Shown piece by piece: positions 1 through 11,088 of a stretch of DNA of 64,000 bases. A program made the position numbers and the translations under genes. Each line of letters opens with the position of its first letter. The stretch's first letter is position 1. Location: the NCBI RefSeq assembly GCF_022201045.2, contig NC_068557.1, positions 3,720,001 to 3,784,000 of the forward strand, in the 5' to 3' direction. The notes under the pieces were generated by a model. It saw only the letters and a list, made by a program, of their open reading frames with translations, had not been told where the DNA came from and made no database searches. Source of the DNA: Citrus sinensis (Eukaryota; Streptophyta; Magnoliopsida; Sapindales; Rutaceae).

Positions 1-414
1 AAAAACCATTGCTCGATTTTTTCTTACCCCTTCTACCCCCTCCCCCCGCATTTTCAAATCATCCATAACTTTTCTGCAATGTTCAGCCTGTGGAAAGGTA
101 ATTTTATCAGTGCAAGTGCTTGCATTGTTCATTTCTTCAGATAGCCATTTGCTGCGTCTAAAAATTCATGCTGTGTTCACTGATGAAGGCAACTAGGAGT
201 CAACGTCTATTTAGATCAGGAAAATGACTTGTGTGGTGTGAATTTACACATGAAATTCAATTGGCATATTTGTCACTTGTCAGGCTCAATGGACCCCTTT
301 CAAATTTCACTTTAGAATATTTATTTATTTTTTATCTAAAGATAAGGATTTAATTACACAAAATTCAGCCTCACGAAAGTCATACAAAATGCGATCAGTG
401 AAATACATTCAGGA
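1..414. other. 3' flank of the receptor kinase gene
   Basis: No gene is visible here. This AT-rich stretch lies downstream of the minus-strand kinase stop codon and probably holds its 3' UTR. The part from about 235 to 414 recurs, diverged, near 4905-5009, 13220-13300 and 13970-14150, which shows that the flank belongs to a locally repeated unit. Confidence 0.6.
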
Positions 415-3400
415 TTAACAATCGCATTGATCAACCAAATACATCCCTTGGTTTATAAGTTCTGATATGGAAATTTCTTGAACAACAGATTTTCCCAGCG
501 GTGATTTCCTTGCGAGAAATTCTTGAGATATGCGTTGCATTGTAGGTCGAGCCTTGGGTTTTGACTGCAAGCATGCAAATGCGACTGTTGAAACAAGAAT
601 AATATCATGAACAACCCTTCGATCAACTGGAAATGGGAGACGTTGGTCTAAAACATCGATCAACCTAATCTTCCGACCAGATGATGACGATAAGGATGAA
701 AGAAGATCTGTTGGATGACTTCCCATTAATACTTCTAGTGCCACTACGCCAAAGCTATAAACATCACATTTCTCTGTCACAGCCATAGTGTAGGCAAGTT
801 CTGCAACAAAATAGAACCCATTGTAGAATTTCATTGCACAAGTAAACAACACAAAAAAAAAAAAGAATAATCATTTGATTATCTGTTTCTGAAAGCTTCT
901 GCAGCTAGATATTTAAGAGATATCTGATTGATTTTTAAATACAATCAATGTATAAACATGAGTAAGAAGCATGAAAAGAATAGATAAAGGTTACCTGGAG
1001 CAATATATCCATATGTTCCCACCACTAGAGTTCTGTTGGAGGAATCTGGATGCAGGAGCCTAGCCAAACCAAAATCAGCAACGAATGCCTCTAGGTTTGA
1101 GTTAAGTAGAATGTTATTGCTTGATATGTCGCGGTGAACAATGGATGGCTTGCAGTCATAATGCAGGTAAGACAAAGCATGAGCCATGCTCTTTACAATG
1201 TTCACTCTCTTTGTCCAATCCAACTCAACTGCTTCAACATCATTGCGTAACACACAAAACAAGCTTCCCCTCTCCATGTACTCATAGATCAAAAACATGC
1301 ACTTGTTGTGCAAACAGAAACCATAAAGCTTCACTATATTACGATGCCGTATTTGGGACAGTAGACGAGCTTCGGTTTGGAAACTTTCCAGGAAAGCTGG
1401 CTCCTCTGTCTCTGAACGGTGAAGTTTCTTCAAAGCAACTAGTTTTCCACTAGACAATTGCGCTCTGTAAACGCTGCCATAACCTCCGGTTCCAATGCAA
1501 TATTTGATGTGGAAATCCTCTGTCGCTTCAATCATCTCTTCAAATGTAATTCGACCATCATAATTCCATATGGAGAACTCATTAGCCCCCTCGGTCATTT
1601 CTCGGGTATTAGGATTAAATTTCTTATCCTTTCGTCTATGGACAAACAAGATACCAAAAATTAAGATTGCGAAAACAAATGCCACCATAGCAAGAATGAT
1701 TGTGACCAACCGAATGACGATCTTTCGCTGCTTCCCTTTGTTGCCTTTGAACAGTGTTGCTTGGGGTGGCGGTGCATTTTCTGAACTAGTTGAGTTTTCT
1801 AACTCTAGATTATTTTCTGACACTATCAATTTGGGAATTCTTCTGACAGATGCAGGGATAACGCCGGAGAGGTTATTCTTGGAAAGATCCACGGCAGAAA
1901 TGTTTGGAATTTTTCCGAGTTGTGAAGGTATCGTGCCATTTATGAAGTTACGGCTTAAATCAAGTTGTCTAAAAAATATAAGGTTTCCTATCTCCGATGG
2001 AATGCTTCCGCTTAAACTGTTGTGGCTTAATACCAAGTTCAGTAACTGCGAGCAATTCATGAGTTCTGGAGGAATGGAGCTGCTGAGCCGATTATAACCA
2101 AGATTCAAATAGGTGAGGTTGGTTAAATAACCAATTGTTGGAGGAATGGGTCCAATTAGAATGTTCCCATTGAGAGATAGAGAAGCAAGATACTTCAGAT
2201 TTCCAACTTCTCGAGGCAGCAGACCACTCAGTTGGTTTGAAGAAAGATCTAGAGCTATTAAATTGGTTAAATTTCCTATGGTCGGTGGAATTGGACCATC
2301 AAGTCTGTTGTGAGACAAGTGCAACTCATCCAACAAGTTTAAATAACCAATGGTCGAAGGAATAGATCCAGTGAGATTGTTCCCATTCAGATGCAAACGA
2401 TCAAGATTCTTCATATTTCCAACTTCCTTAGTCACTGGACCAACAAGTTTGTTGTAACCCAAGCACAAAGTTGCTAACTGATTTAAATGATAAAGCGTTG
2501 AAGGAATAGGCCCACTTAGATGGTTATTATCCAGAAACAGAGACTTCAGATTCTTCAGATTTCCAACTTCTTGAGGCAGCCGACCACTAAGTTGGTTTAA
2601 AGAAAGGTCCAAATATGTCAAGTTAGTTAAATTACCTATGCTCGATGGAATTAGACCATCCAGTTTGTTACCCTGCAACCTCAGTTGATCAAGATCCTTC
2701 AAATTCCCAAATTCTAATGGGATAGAACCATTGAGAATGTTATTAGATAGATTCAGGTCGAGAAGATCCCTCAAACTCCCGATCTCTGAAGGGATAGTAC
2801 CTATCATATATATATATATATATATGCAAATGATTAATTAATGATAAATGAGCAATATTATCCAGTACCGATAGGAAATTATTGTATATGCAATGAAATT
2901 ATATATAATAGTTACCTGTAAGACGGTTATAGGACAGGTCAAGCACTTTGAGTCTTGAAAGAGCACCAATTTCTGATGTTATCCTTCCTAACGAAAAAAA
3001 GGAAAAAAAAATAATGTGTATGATTAATTAATGATAAATGAGCAATATTATCCAGTACGGCTGGGAAAATAATGTGTATGCAGTGAAATTGTATATAATG
3101 GTTACCTGTAAGACTATTGTGGGACAGGACAAGCTTCTCGAGTTTTGAAAGAGCACCAATTTCTGATGGCATCCTTCCGGAAAGAAGAGTGCCCCAAATT
3201 CTGAAAGTTACGAGGTTGGGAAAGCAAGTGAAGTTGAGTTGGCTAAGCTCTGCTCCGGTGAAATTATTATCCATCTCGTCAGAACTTATCTCGACTATGC
3301 TTCCTGCTGAATTGCAAGTGATTCCCATCCACTTGCAATGATCTGAAGTATAGTTGGCCGTCGCCCGACTGCTATTCCACCAGCCTGAATTAAGTAAAGC

Positions 3401-3535
3401 TTCCCTTTCTAACTTTATGGCCGACGATGCAGCAGCTGCTGTTACAACTGCATTATCAGTTATAACAGGAACAATAATACTGCTTATAAAAGTTATAATG
3501 ACCACCAAGTTTGAAATGGAGGAATCCGGTGCCAT
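415..3535 (-). CDS. LRR receptor-like serine/threonine kinase, MIK2-like
   Basis: A plasma-membrane receptor kinase that would sense an extracellular ligand through its LRRs and signal by Ser/Thr phosphorylation. Four exons splice in frame (3106-3535, 2916-2987, 995-2800, 415-800), all with GT-AG introns, giving 897 residues. Visible in order: a hydrophobic N-terminal signal; an LRR N-cap (CKWMGITCNSAG); about 17 LRRs of 24 residues with LxxLxLxxNxLxGxIP; a transmembrane helix near residues 530-552 followed by HRRK; and a kinase domain with a Gly loop (GTGGYGSVY), VALKK lysine, HRDISSNN catalytic loop, DFG and APE-type motifs. HRD with Arg makes it an RD kinase. The last intron falls inside the APE codon region, as is usual in this subfamily. 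The ATG at 3535 gives the signal peptide; upstream in-frame sequence is not conserved-looking. No break is seen, so it may be functional. The MIK2-like assignment rests on motif style and exon layout, not an alignment. Confidence 0.88.
2801..3178 (-). repeat. Tandem LRR exon plus intron duplication
   Basis: Intron 2 (2801-2915) and intron 1 (2988-3105) are near copies of each other, sharing for example gattaattaatgataaatg and the same donor context. The 72-bp LRR exon 2916-2987 matches the 3' end of exon 1 (about 3106-3177). The unit of roughly 190 bp is therefore duplicated in tandem, adding exactly one 24-residue LRR while keeping frame. Confidence 0.85.
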
Positions 3536-5009
3536 TTTTATAAGTTTTTGGTTGATTAGATTCAGCCAGTGCATGCCTGCTTTTATAACCAAACAATAAT
3601 ACTGCAACACTCAATCATTTTTAGCCCGCGTTGAGCTTTCTCACTCATCGTCAAAATTTGCATACGCGTTATCAAACACAAGGGTCAGTTGAGTTAATGT
3701 CTTTTGAGGCCACTAATTACTATTTCTAATTAATTTCGCAAATTAAAGGCTACATGTGATTCATATTCTAGCAACTTTCTATTTCTTTCTTTACTTTTTA
3801 GTCCGCTTTCCATTCTCCCAATTACTTTTCTATTCCAGTAACTTTACTTTATGTCCACTTTCCTTCATCATCAAAATATTCGATAATGTTGAGAAATATT
3901 AAAATTTGTTCTTAATTAACAAAGAATTAAGCCGACTACCTTATTTCGCCAAAAGTCAAAGGAAAATTTTCCATTCTCCGGTACAACATGTTCTATAATT
4001 TATAGTAATTGTCTATTTTGTTATTTATTTTGAGAACAAAATAAAGTATATTTTATTTTCTTCGTACAGAAAAAAATATAAATTACCAACATGTGATAGG
4101 ACTTCATTAATACTTATATCATTATCATCATCCAAACCTATATTTGCATCGTCAATTTATCGATCTAGAAATGAGACTAGTACCTATGTGTTTGATTAAA
4201 AAAAATCATTTAAAAATATTACCTTTCAAGCAATACATAATTTTGTTGTGTATTATATACTAAATTAATGATATATTCTAAATAGATGAAGTTCACTCCC
4301 AAGTGGTATCAGGTATCTACATCTAAAATGATGTGTCTTATAATTTAATGACAAAAATATACATACACTCCAAGGTTTGGGGAAATAACATGCATGAACC
4401 TTACCATACAATATAACCTTATGACAGCATTTTGGTAGATATTTTGTAATTCATTAATTTTGTTGTCTATTATATACTATATTAATGATGAATTCTAAAT
4501 AGATGAAACTCACTCCCAAGTAGTGTCTGATAGGACGATATCCATGTGTCTTATAACTTTATTGAAATAAATTTTGGGGAATTTAAGTATCTTTTTCTTT
4601 TATATTTATGGGAATTAATAATTCAAACTAGCTGTCATTTTAGTTGTGTTTAAAATTGATTGTCCTAAAAATTTGGAAAATATATGGAAAATTTTTCAAA
4701 ATGATAAAAGGGATAATGTAGACCGACACATTTAAACGGGTAAACTCATTAGCGGCCAATTATTTGAAACGCACAGCCAGGGGGATGCCGTGTGATTAAA
4801 CACGTGAATAGAAAACGTTTCAGGTCAATGGCTTTTTCTGAGCCGACCATAAATTAAAGCAAAATTGGAGTCAAGGTCTTGTAGACAAGGAAAAGAAGAC
4901 GTGTGTACTGCGAATTCACATTTGAGGCTTGATTGACATATTTATCCCTTGTCAAGCCCGTCAAAGAAGCACCTATGAATTTCACTTTTAGAATATATAT
5001 ATTTTATAT
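3536..5009. repeat. RLK upstream region, member of a local repeat family
   Basis: No gene is seen. The first 100 bases should contain the kinase promoter and 5' UTR. From about 3785 to 4560 the sequence is repeated, diverged, at about 13310-13960, and parts of it at 14170-14290. There is also an internal repeat: about 4240-4340 resembles 4445-4550 (ttgttgtgtattatatacta and neighbours). The stretch 4900-5000 resembles the gene's own 3' flank at 230-310, so a second unit of the tandem array begins here and is cut by the viral insertion at about 5010. Confidence 0.65.
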
Positions 5010-5081
5010 GGCTAACACTATGTTACGTTGGATGTAACATACACTCAAAGGTAAAAATATCTTTTAGCACCCCTACATTTT

Positions 5082-5312
5082 ATGGAAACTACATTAATCG
5101 AATTAAAAGAAATACTTTTAAATCTTAAATAAGAAATGAAAGAAATTAAACAAGAAATAGGAAAGATAAAAATAGAATTATCAACAATTCAGATAAGCCG
5201 AAAGAAAAATAAAAAAGTTGAGAAACTTGAAATAATAAAATCAGGAATAATAGGGACAAGCATTGATAAACATATGACAAAACCTCAGCCAGGAAGTTAT
5301 GATGATTGTCCT
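5082..5312 (+). pseudogene. EVE: virion-associated-like coiled-coil protein (broken)
   Basis: Reading from the ATG at 5082, a Lys/Glu/Ile-rich frame runs through an in-frame TAA at 5130-5132 and continues from an ATG at 5136. The protein is short, strongly amphipathic and heptad-like at its N-terminus, with a basic C-terminal part ending in Pro-Gly-Ser-Tyr. That layout resembles the small caulimovirid virion-associated/DNA-binding protein, a coiled coil followed by a basic tail. The frame meets the inversion breakpoint at about 5305-5312 and beyond it reads antisense viral sequence, so its natural C-terminus is lost. Identity with the virion-associated protein is inference from position and composition. 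Confidence 0.5.
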
Positions 5313-6457
5313 TCTATTATTATGGGGACTTTAACTTCTTGTTTACAAATATGTTTATTCCCATTGAAGTCAGTATACTCATATGGAATTTCCTTTTCTT
5401 TTACTAACAGTCCTTTATTTTTTGTGTGATTCATGTAATTATGGCTTGTGCCAGTGTCTAATAGTATAGGTACTTTTGCTGTGTAATCTATTCCATTAAA
5501 GTATTGTCCAAGTATTTTTACCACATTATTTGTTGGTAACGATTTAATTATTTGCTTATCAGTGTTTAATCTTCTAGAAGAACTTCCTCTTATTAAGGTT
5601 CTTCCAGCAAAGCTTATAGGAATAATGGAGTTTTCATTACTATTATTTAAAATTTGTTTTTTATCATCGATATTTAATTCATAATTTATAGGAATTTTGT
5701 AATCTTGGATTACTGGTTCTATAAATGTTGCGATATCTTCACAATCTTTATTTATCTCGATGTAAGGTTTACTACCATATATTTCTCCGTAATTTGAATT
5801 ACAGAAACTATATAAGGCTGAGTAATGTATTGTCATTATTCTATTGCCTTCTTTCATTAAATTTTTCTTTAATAACTTAAAATGTAAGCTTAATGTCTCG
5901 TCTATGTTTTTATCTTTAATGTGTACACAATATCTAGGGTGACAAGTAAATAATAATTTAGTATAACATAGATTTCCTTCTATTGTTCCAAGATGTCCTA
6001 TATTAGGATCTATAAATCTTTGATCATGTAATGATAAAACTATTGGGCTGCCTATTCCTTCTTTAAAAAGAGATTTTATTAAGATTTGTATCTCAGCGAG
6101 ATATACATATTGAATTTTTTCTTTGGTTGTCTCATTTTTTATTTTTCTCAGTGCTAGTTCTATGGATCTTTTATTTATTAAACTAAATCTAATATTTCCT
6201 TCAGCTTGTGTAATTGTCACAGCTTTTTCTTGTTCATAATATTCATGTAATATTATTCGTTTTCTTTTAAACATATCTCTAAATCTATGGATTATTCCAT
6301 ATTCTGGTTTTTCCATATTTAATTTTAAAAGTTTATTATATTTTTCTTTGTTAAAAGTAGCAACAAGGTTGTATCCACTTTTGTTTTCTTCTTTTTCTAT
6401 TTCTTCTATCTCTTCTATTTTTTCATTATCTAATAACTCTTCTTTATTCGGATTCAT
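5297..6457 (-). CDS. EVE: movement protein (30K superfamily) with C-terminal retropepsin-like start
   Basis: This 386-residue frame lies on the opposite strand to pol because the block is inverted. Residues of about 80-235 resemble caulimovirid movement proteins, which form tubules through plasmodesmata; a typical patch is the stretch containing GNLCYTKLLFTCHP and TLSLHFKLL. N-terminal residues are Glu-rich. Near the C-terminus an aspartic-protease-like motif LLDTGTSHNYM appears, and the frame then stops at the inversion junction, so only the first half of a retropepsin fold is present here. Its ATG overlaps the end of the coat protein frame by 14 bases, suggesting translational coupling or an old frameshift of a fused CP-MP ORF. 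No internal stop is seen. Confidence 0.75.
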   Translation of the reverse strand: MNPNKEELLDNEKIEEIEEIEKEENKSGYNLVATFNKEKYNKLLKLNMEKPEYGIIHRFRDMFKRKRIILHEYYEQEKAVTITQAEGNIRFSLINKRSIELALRKIKNETTKEKIQYVYLAEIQILIKSLFKEGIGSPIVLSLHDQRFIDPNIGHLGTIEGNLCYTKLLFTCHPRYCVHIKDKNIDETLSLHFKLLKKNLMKEGNRIMTIHYSALYSFCNSNYGEIYGSKPYIEINKDCEDIATFIEPVIQDYKIPINYELNIDDKKQILNNSNENSIIPISFAGRTLIRGSSSRRLNTDKQIIKSLPTNNVVKILGQYFNGIDYTAKVPILLDTGTSHNYMNHTKNKGLLVKEKEIPYEYTDFNGNKHICKQEVKVPIIIEGQSS

Positions 6458-7763
6458 TTTCAGATTCTTCAGCCATATAAACTTCCTCTCCTATATAGTC
6501 AGATAAATTATTTATTTCTTCTAAGTCGCTTTCTATATTTTCAAAATCTTCTTTTAAGAGTTTAACTTTTTTCTTTCTTGTACAATCTGTACTTATATGT
6601 CCTATTTCTCCACAATTCCAACATTTACATTTGGACTTATCTAATATTTTTCTTTGGTTTTTATATTTTCTTTTATAATATTTTCTTCCTGATTTTTTAT
6701 ATTTTTTCTTAAAATTATTATATTTTTTATATCTCTTTTCTTTATTATAAGATTTTCTACGTCTTTTATGAGGTACATAACATCCCCATTGGGTAGGCAT
6801 TTCTGTCTTTTCACAACATATTCTTGTTATATTTTTACTCTTTTTTATTAAACTTCTTTGGATACAAATTTCACTTAATCTTGTATTTAAAAATCTGATC
6901 CTAGATCCTAATGTATCTGGGATTCTACTATCACTTTTATTAGTATGTTTTTCATATTCATTTATGAAATATCCATTCCATGGATAAGGTAATTTAGAGT
7001 AATACAAATTTTTATAAATGTTCAGGTCTTCATGACTCATGAATTGTGTATAATAATATTTACTAAATTCACATGTATATTCTTTTACAAAACACATATT
7101 ACAGATTGTCAGGTTTATTAATTTCATTCTAGCATTTAATTTATCATATTTTGCTTCATTTTCTGTATTTTGTAACCAATCTTCTCCTAAGAATTCACTA
7201 GCAATGTATTCGATTATTCTTTCTATACCTAATCCTTTATCTTTTCCTAATGCTATTTTGGTTGAGTCTTTTATTAATTTTTGTGTATCGTCACTTAATC
7301 CTTTCCACCAATTAAATACATTTCCTGTAAAACTTGCTATTAGAATATTTGTTAATATATTTATTTTTTCTTCTTCAGTATCTACATTCCAATCATCTTT
7401 GGATCCATTGAATATAAAAAATAATTTCATTTGCATTCCCCATTCTACTAAAGCTTTTCGGGGGTCTATTTTACAATCTAAGTCTAAAAATGTACCTGCA
7501 TTGCTTATTGGCATCAAATGGTCATTATTAGGTTGGTAATCTTTTTTCCAAGGGGTATTTTTAACGGGCGGATAGTATTCATAAAATGGTCTATTTTTCT
7601 TTTTATTTGTTTCATATCTATGGCTAGGTTCTCCAATATCAAGTTTTAATTCTGGACCTCCAGCGACATTCATCTTTATTTGGTATTCTTTTTCAAATTC
7701 TTCTAAATCACTAAGGTTAATATCACTAAATTTTTCTGTTAATTCTTCTAATGTATTTTCCAT
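6444..7763 (-). CDS. EVE: coat protein with CCHC zinc knuckle
   Basis: A 439-residue caulimovirid capsid protein that would form the icosahedral shell and bind nucleic acid. It has an acidic N-terminus, a core with the Trp/Tyr-rich segments typical of caulimovirid coats (NVFNWWKGL), a very basic Lys/Arg/Tyr-rich tract at about residues 330-375, then the zinc knuckle CWNCGEIGHISTDC (Cx2Cx4Hx4C) near residues 380-393, and an acidic tail. It is intact. The start codon overlaps the stop of the preceding 51-codon ORF as TAATG, and its end overlaps the movement protein start. Order and overlaps fit a polycistronic viral RNA. Confidence 0.8.
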   Translation of the reverse strand: MENTLEELTEKFSDINLSDLEEFEKEYQIKMNVAGGPELKLDIGEPSHRYETNKKKNRPFYEYYPPVKNTPWKKDYQPNNDHLMPISNAGTFLDLDCKIDPRKALVEWGMQMKLFFIFNGSKDDWNVDTEEEKINILTNILIASFTGNVFNWWKGLSDDTQKLIKDSTKIALGKDKGLGIERIIEYIASEFLGEDWLQNTENEAKYDKLNARMKLINLTICNMCFVKEYTCEFSKYYYTQFMSHEDLNIYKNLYYSKLPYPWNGYFINEYEKHTNKSDSRIPDTLGSRIRFLNTRLSEICIQRSLIKKSKNITRICCEKTEMPTQWGCYVPHKRRRKSYNKEKRYKKYNNFKKKYKKSGRKYYKRKYKNQRKILDKSKCKCWNCGEIGHISTDCTRKKKVKLLKEDFENIESDLEEINNLSDYIGEEVYMAEESENESE

Positions 7764-7918
7764 TATTCTGTGTCACTAGGTGTATTTTCTTTTATTTCTA
7801 ATTTTTCTTTTCCCTTTTCTTCTCTTTTTAATTCTGCTTTTAACTTTTCTGATTCCTCTAATATTTTTGGATACTGGGTTTTTATAAACCATAATAGTAG
7901 CCTGTTATATAGACTCAT
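7763..7918 (-). CDS. EVE: 51-residue Lys/Glu-rich small ORF upstream of coat protein
   Basis: A short ORF from the ATG at 7918 to a TAA that overlaps the coat protein start (TAATG). The N-terminus is hydrophobic and aromatic (MSLYNRLLLWFIKTQYPK) and the rest is a charged helix rich in Lys and Glu. The coupling with the coat gene supports it as a real viral ORF. Its start lies exactly at the right inversion breakpoint. I do not recognise the protein; it may be a small leader or an N-terminal piece of the coat polyprotein. Confidence 0.5.
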   Translation of the reverse strand: MSLYNRLLLWFIKTQYPKILEESEKLKAELKREEKGKEKLEIKENTPSDTE

Positions 7919-7920
7919 TC

Positions 7921-9916
7921 ATGACTACAGACCCAGAAAAACATATAGTACTAGGTAATAGTTTTTTAAATGATTTAGAATATTACAAAATTGAACCTAA
8001 TAAGATAACTTTCTTAATCCAAGGCCAAACAATAATTTGTTACACATGTTAAACCAAGCTTATATAAAGTACCCTATGTCTGTATATATCCAAATAAATA
8101 TAACAGAAAAAGATATAGATACTTGTGCTTTAATAGACACTGGTAGTGAAATAACTATTATGAAATCCTTTTTATCTAATAAATGGGAATCAAATGGAAA
8201 ATTAAAAATTATTGGTATTACAGGAGATAAACAACATGTAAATCAATCTATTCTAAATTTTGAAATCTTACTAGGAAGTAAAATAGTACGTATTAATCAA
8301 ATATTCCAATATAATGGTATGGATTGTGATATCCTTTTAGGAAATGATTTCATACAACAGTTCCAATATTACCAACAAACACCTTATATGATCACTTTAA
8401 AAACCCCTTGTAATCATATTCTCCGCATCCCTCGCGAATTCAAACCCTACAGAGTTCAGCCAGCCCAGCGTGGTGATAAGTATATTTATGAGAAACATTA
8501 TTTAATACAAAAAGGACAAAGTTATAATATACAATTAGAAACAATAAAATCACAGCTTGAGCAAGTTTATAAAGAAAATCCTTTAGCATTATGGAAACCA
8601 GATCATCCTAGAGCAAAAATAGAATTAATTGAAAATAGGATTATAAGACTAAAACCTATGATGTATACAGAAGAAGATAGAGAAGAATTTAAAATTCAAA
8701 TAAAAGAATTATTAAATTTAAAACTTATTAGAAGTAGTAATAGTCCGCATAATAGTCCAGCTTTTATGGTTAGGAAAAGAACAGAACAGGTTAGAGGAAA
8801 AGCAAGAATGTTAATAAACTACAAAGAACTAAATAAATATACAAAATTTGATGGATATTTTCTCCCAAATAAGGAAGTACTAATAAATCTTGTAAAAAAT
8901 AAAACATATTATTCAAAATTTGATTGTAAGTCAGGATTTTGGCAAATAAAAATGGAAAATGATAGTATCCCTTACACAGCCTTTAGTACCCCACAAGGTC
9001 ATTATGAATGGTTAGTAATGCCCTTTGGATTAAAAAATGCTCCACAAATTTTTCAAAGTAGAATGGATAAAATATTTAGAGACTACAATTACATTATAGT
9101 CTATGTTGATGATATATTAATAGCTTCAGAAACAATAGAGGAACATAGACACCATTTGAAAGAATTTGCTAATACATGTATTAGAGAAGGGATGTACTGT
9201 CTAGTAAAAAAGCAGTAATAGAGCATAAGAAAATAGAATTTTTAGGAATGATACTTGACAAACAAGGAATCAAACTCCAGAGCCATATAGGAAGAAAAAT
9301 AATTGAGTTTCCAGATAAATTAGAAAATAAACAACAAATACAAAAATTCTTGGGATGTTTAAATTATGCAGAAGGATTTATAAAAGACCTATCAAAAAAG
9401 AGAAATATACTCCAAAAATTATTAAGAAAAAATAATACTAGAGGATGGAATGACGAACATACAGAAACTGTAAAAAATTTAAAAGAAGAATGTAAAAACC
9501 TTCCAACTTTAAGACTACCAGATGAAAAAGATAGATTAGTAATACAAACAGATGCGTCTGACTTATATTGGGGAGCAATACTTAAAACCGATATAAATGA
9601 AATTTGTCGATACACTAGTGGAACGTTTAACCAAGCTCAGGTTAATTATCCTGTACATGAAAAAGAACTCCTTGCAATATACAAAGGAATTAAAAAATTC
9701 TCATTATTTTTACTCCAAAAACAATTTATTGTAGAAACTGATAATTCTCAGGTAAACGCTCTTATTAATAGGATTTTACCAAATGAACCCCAGTATAGAA
9801 GATTGCATAGATGGCAAGTTTATCTGTCATATTATAATTTCAAAATTGTCCATATAAAAGGAATTAACAATTTCCTTGCAGATTTCCTAAGCAGGAACAT
9901 AGAATTTGGAGAATGA
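7921..9916 (+). pseudogene. EVE: pol (retropepsin, reverse transcriptase, RNase H), frameshifted
   Basis: Three frames together cover a caulimovirid polymerase. Frame one (7921-8052, 43 codons) holds a retropepsin C-terminal-like motif (VLGNSFL). Frame two (8037-9218) has a full retropepsin-like domain with DTGSE and ILLGND, then an RT with SPAF, LPNKE, MPFGLKNAP and the catalytic YVDDILIA. Frame three (9248-9916) has the RT thumb and an RNase H with TDAS, HEKELLA, ETDNSQ and the final NFLADFLSR. Shifts lie near 8040 and near 9190-9215. The RNase H stop overlaps the ATG of the next ORF (ATGA). The enzyme would copy pregenomic RNA into DNA in the cytoplasm; this copy is broken. Confidence 0.85.
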
Positions 9917-10974
9917 ATCCCGAAGTTAATAGAATCATCGGGAAAATAGAAGCTGAGGTACAAAGGCTCAAAACAGAAGCATCTGACATAATTGATGTAA
10001 TAAACTATTTCAAAGAAGCTTCTGAGACTCATGAAAAAGGAGTAAATTTGTTAGAGTCATACATAGACGACCTAACAAAAGCTCTCTCTATAAACACGAG
10101 CCCAATAAACATTAACCCAATAAATATCGGAAGCAGTAGTGGACCCTTCAGAGAAGATAAACCAATCTCTGACCCAGTTCCAAATAAAGTCATATCTATA
10201 GAAGTCCAGTCTCCAAAATCAGATCCTCCAAAAAAGTTCATAGAAATAAACAACCCTTATACAGAAGAATAGGAGAAACCCCTGAATCCAAAAGAAGAAG
10301 AATATAAACAATTCTCCACATGGGTGTACTCCACTTATTCCCACAAGAATACAATTTTCAAAGCACCAGGAAAAAATATGTATCCAAGAATGATTGCTAC
10401 AAAAGGAGCAGACCCACTCCTTGTTGGAAAGATAGCAAAATACGGGTATTTAGATCTAGTATATCCAGATATAAATCTTCAGGAAATAGCCAGCCTTGAT
10501 GACTTATTAATAAAAGAAGTATCAAGGTTCGCCCAAAAAAGACCCATATATCTAAAATTCTACACCATAAGTCCAGAATACTATCAGAACGTAGAATATC
10601 AGGCCTTTTATATGATCTCTATAGGTCATCTCACTAAGAATTTCAAGGTCGAAGTTGGGACAGACTACACAAATGTTCCACACATAAATGAACCTTGGAT
10701 CAGAACACGAAGAGCCAGAGGAATAAAAGCCATATGGAGCATAGCCAAGGATCTATACAAAAGAAATTTCAGAACCATCATCAAATTTCAGAACTATATT
10801 CTCATAACCTCTGAAGACAGTCATACACCATCAAACCTGTTATTAGATTTCATCAATGAAATAAGTACTATGCGTTTTCCCAGTAGCAGTAAAACAATGG
10901 ATCAAGCTTATCAACTCATGGAAATGGCAGACAACATAAAGAAGATGCCCGACAAGATAAAGCAGACAACATAA
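9913..10974 (+). pseudogene. EVE: transactivator/inclusion-body-like protein, one internal stop
   Basis: A single frame of about 353 codons is interrupted only by a TAG at 10270-10272. The first part has a coiled-coil segment (residues about 5-50) and a Pro/Ser/Asn-rich linker. The second half contains conserved-looking core blocks (KAPGKNMYP, GYLDLVYPDINLQEI, LKFYTISPEYY) placed where caulimovirids encode P6/TAV, which reinitiates translation on the polycistronic RNA and forms inclusion bodies. Its ATG overlaps the pol stop. The stop codon TAA falls inside a 35-bp tandem repeat. Assignment is from position and weak motif likeness. Confidence 0.65.
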
Positions 10975-11035
10975 AGAAGATGCCCGACAAGATAAAGCAG
11001 ACAGCATAAACAAAGATGCCCGACAAAGATAAGGA
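10930..11035 (+). repeat. EVE: three 35-bp tandem repeats before the promoter
   Basis: Units begin at 10930, 10965 and 11000; the first two are identical and the third is diverged. Each contains gatgcccgacaagataaag or a variant, with a GATAA-type motif. The array spans the transactivator stop codon and lies about 50 bases upstream of the as-1-like site, in the place where caulimovirid promoters carry enhancer modules. Confidence 0.8.
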
Positions 11036-11088
11036 AGATGGCAGGCAGCAAAAAGAAAGATGCTAAAGTTAAAAATAAGTGATATGTA

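Noticed and set aside
1121-2097. Plus-strand open frames inside the kinase exon
   Set aside because: They are antisense to a strongly supported LRR/kinase coding exon, have no domain, and reflect codon bias of the real gene.
5136-5429. A 97-codon frame taken as one protein
   Set aside because: Only the part to about 5310 is viral in sense; the rest reads the inverted movement-protein segment backwards.
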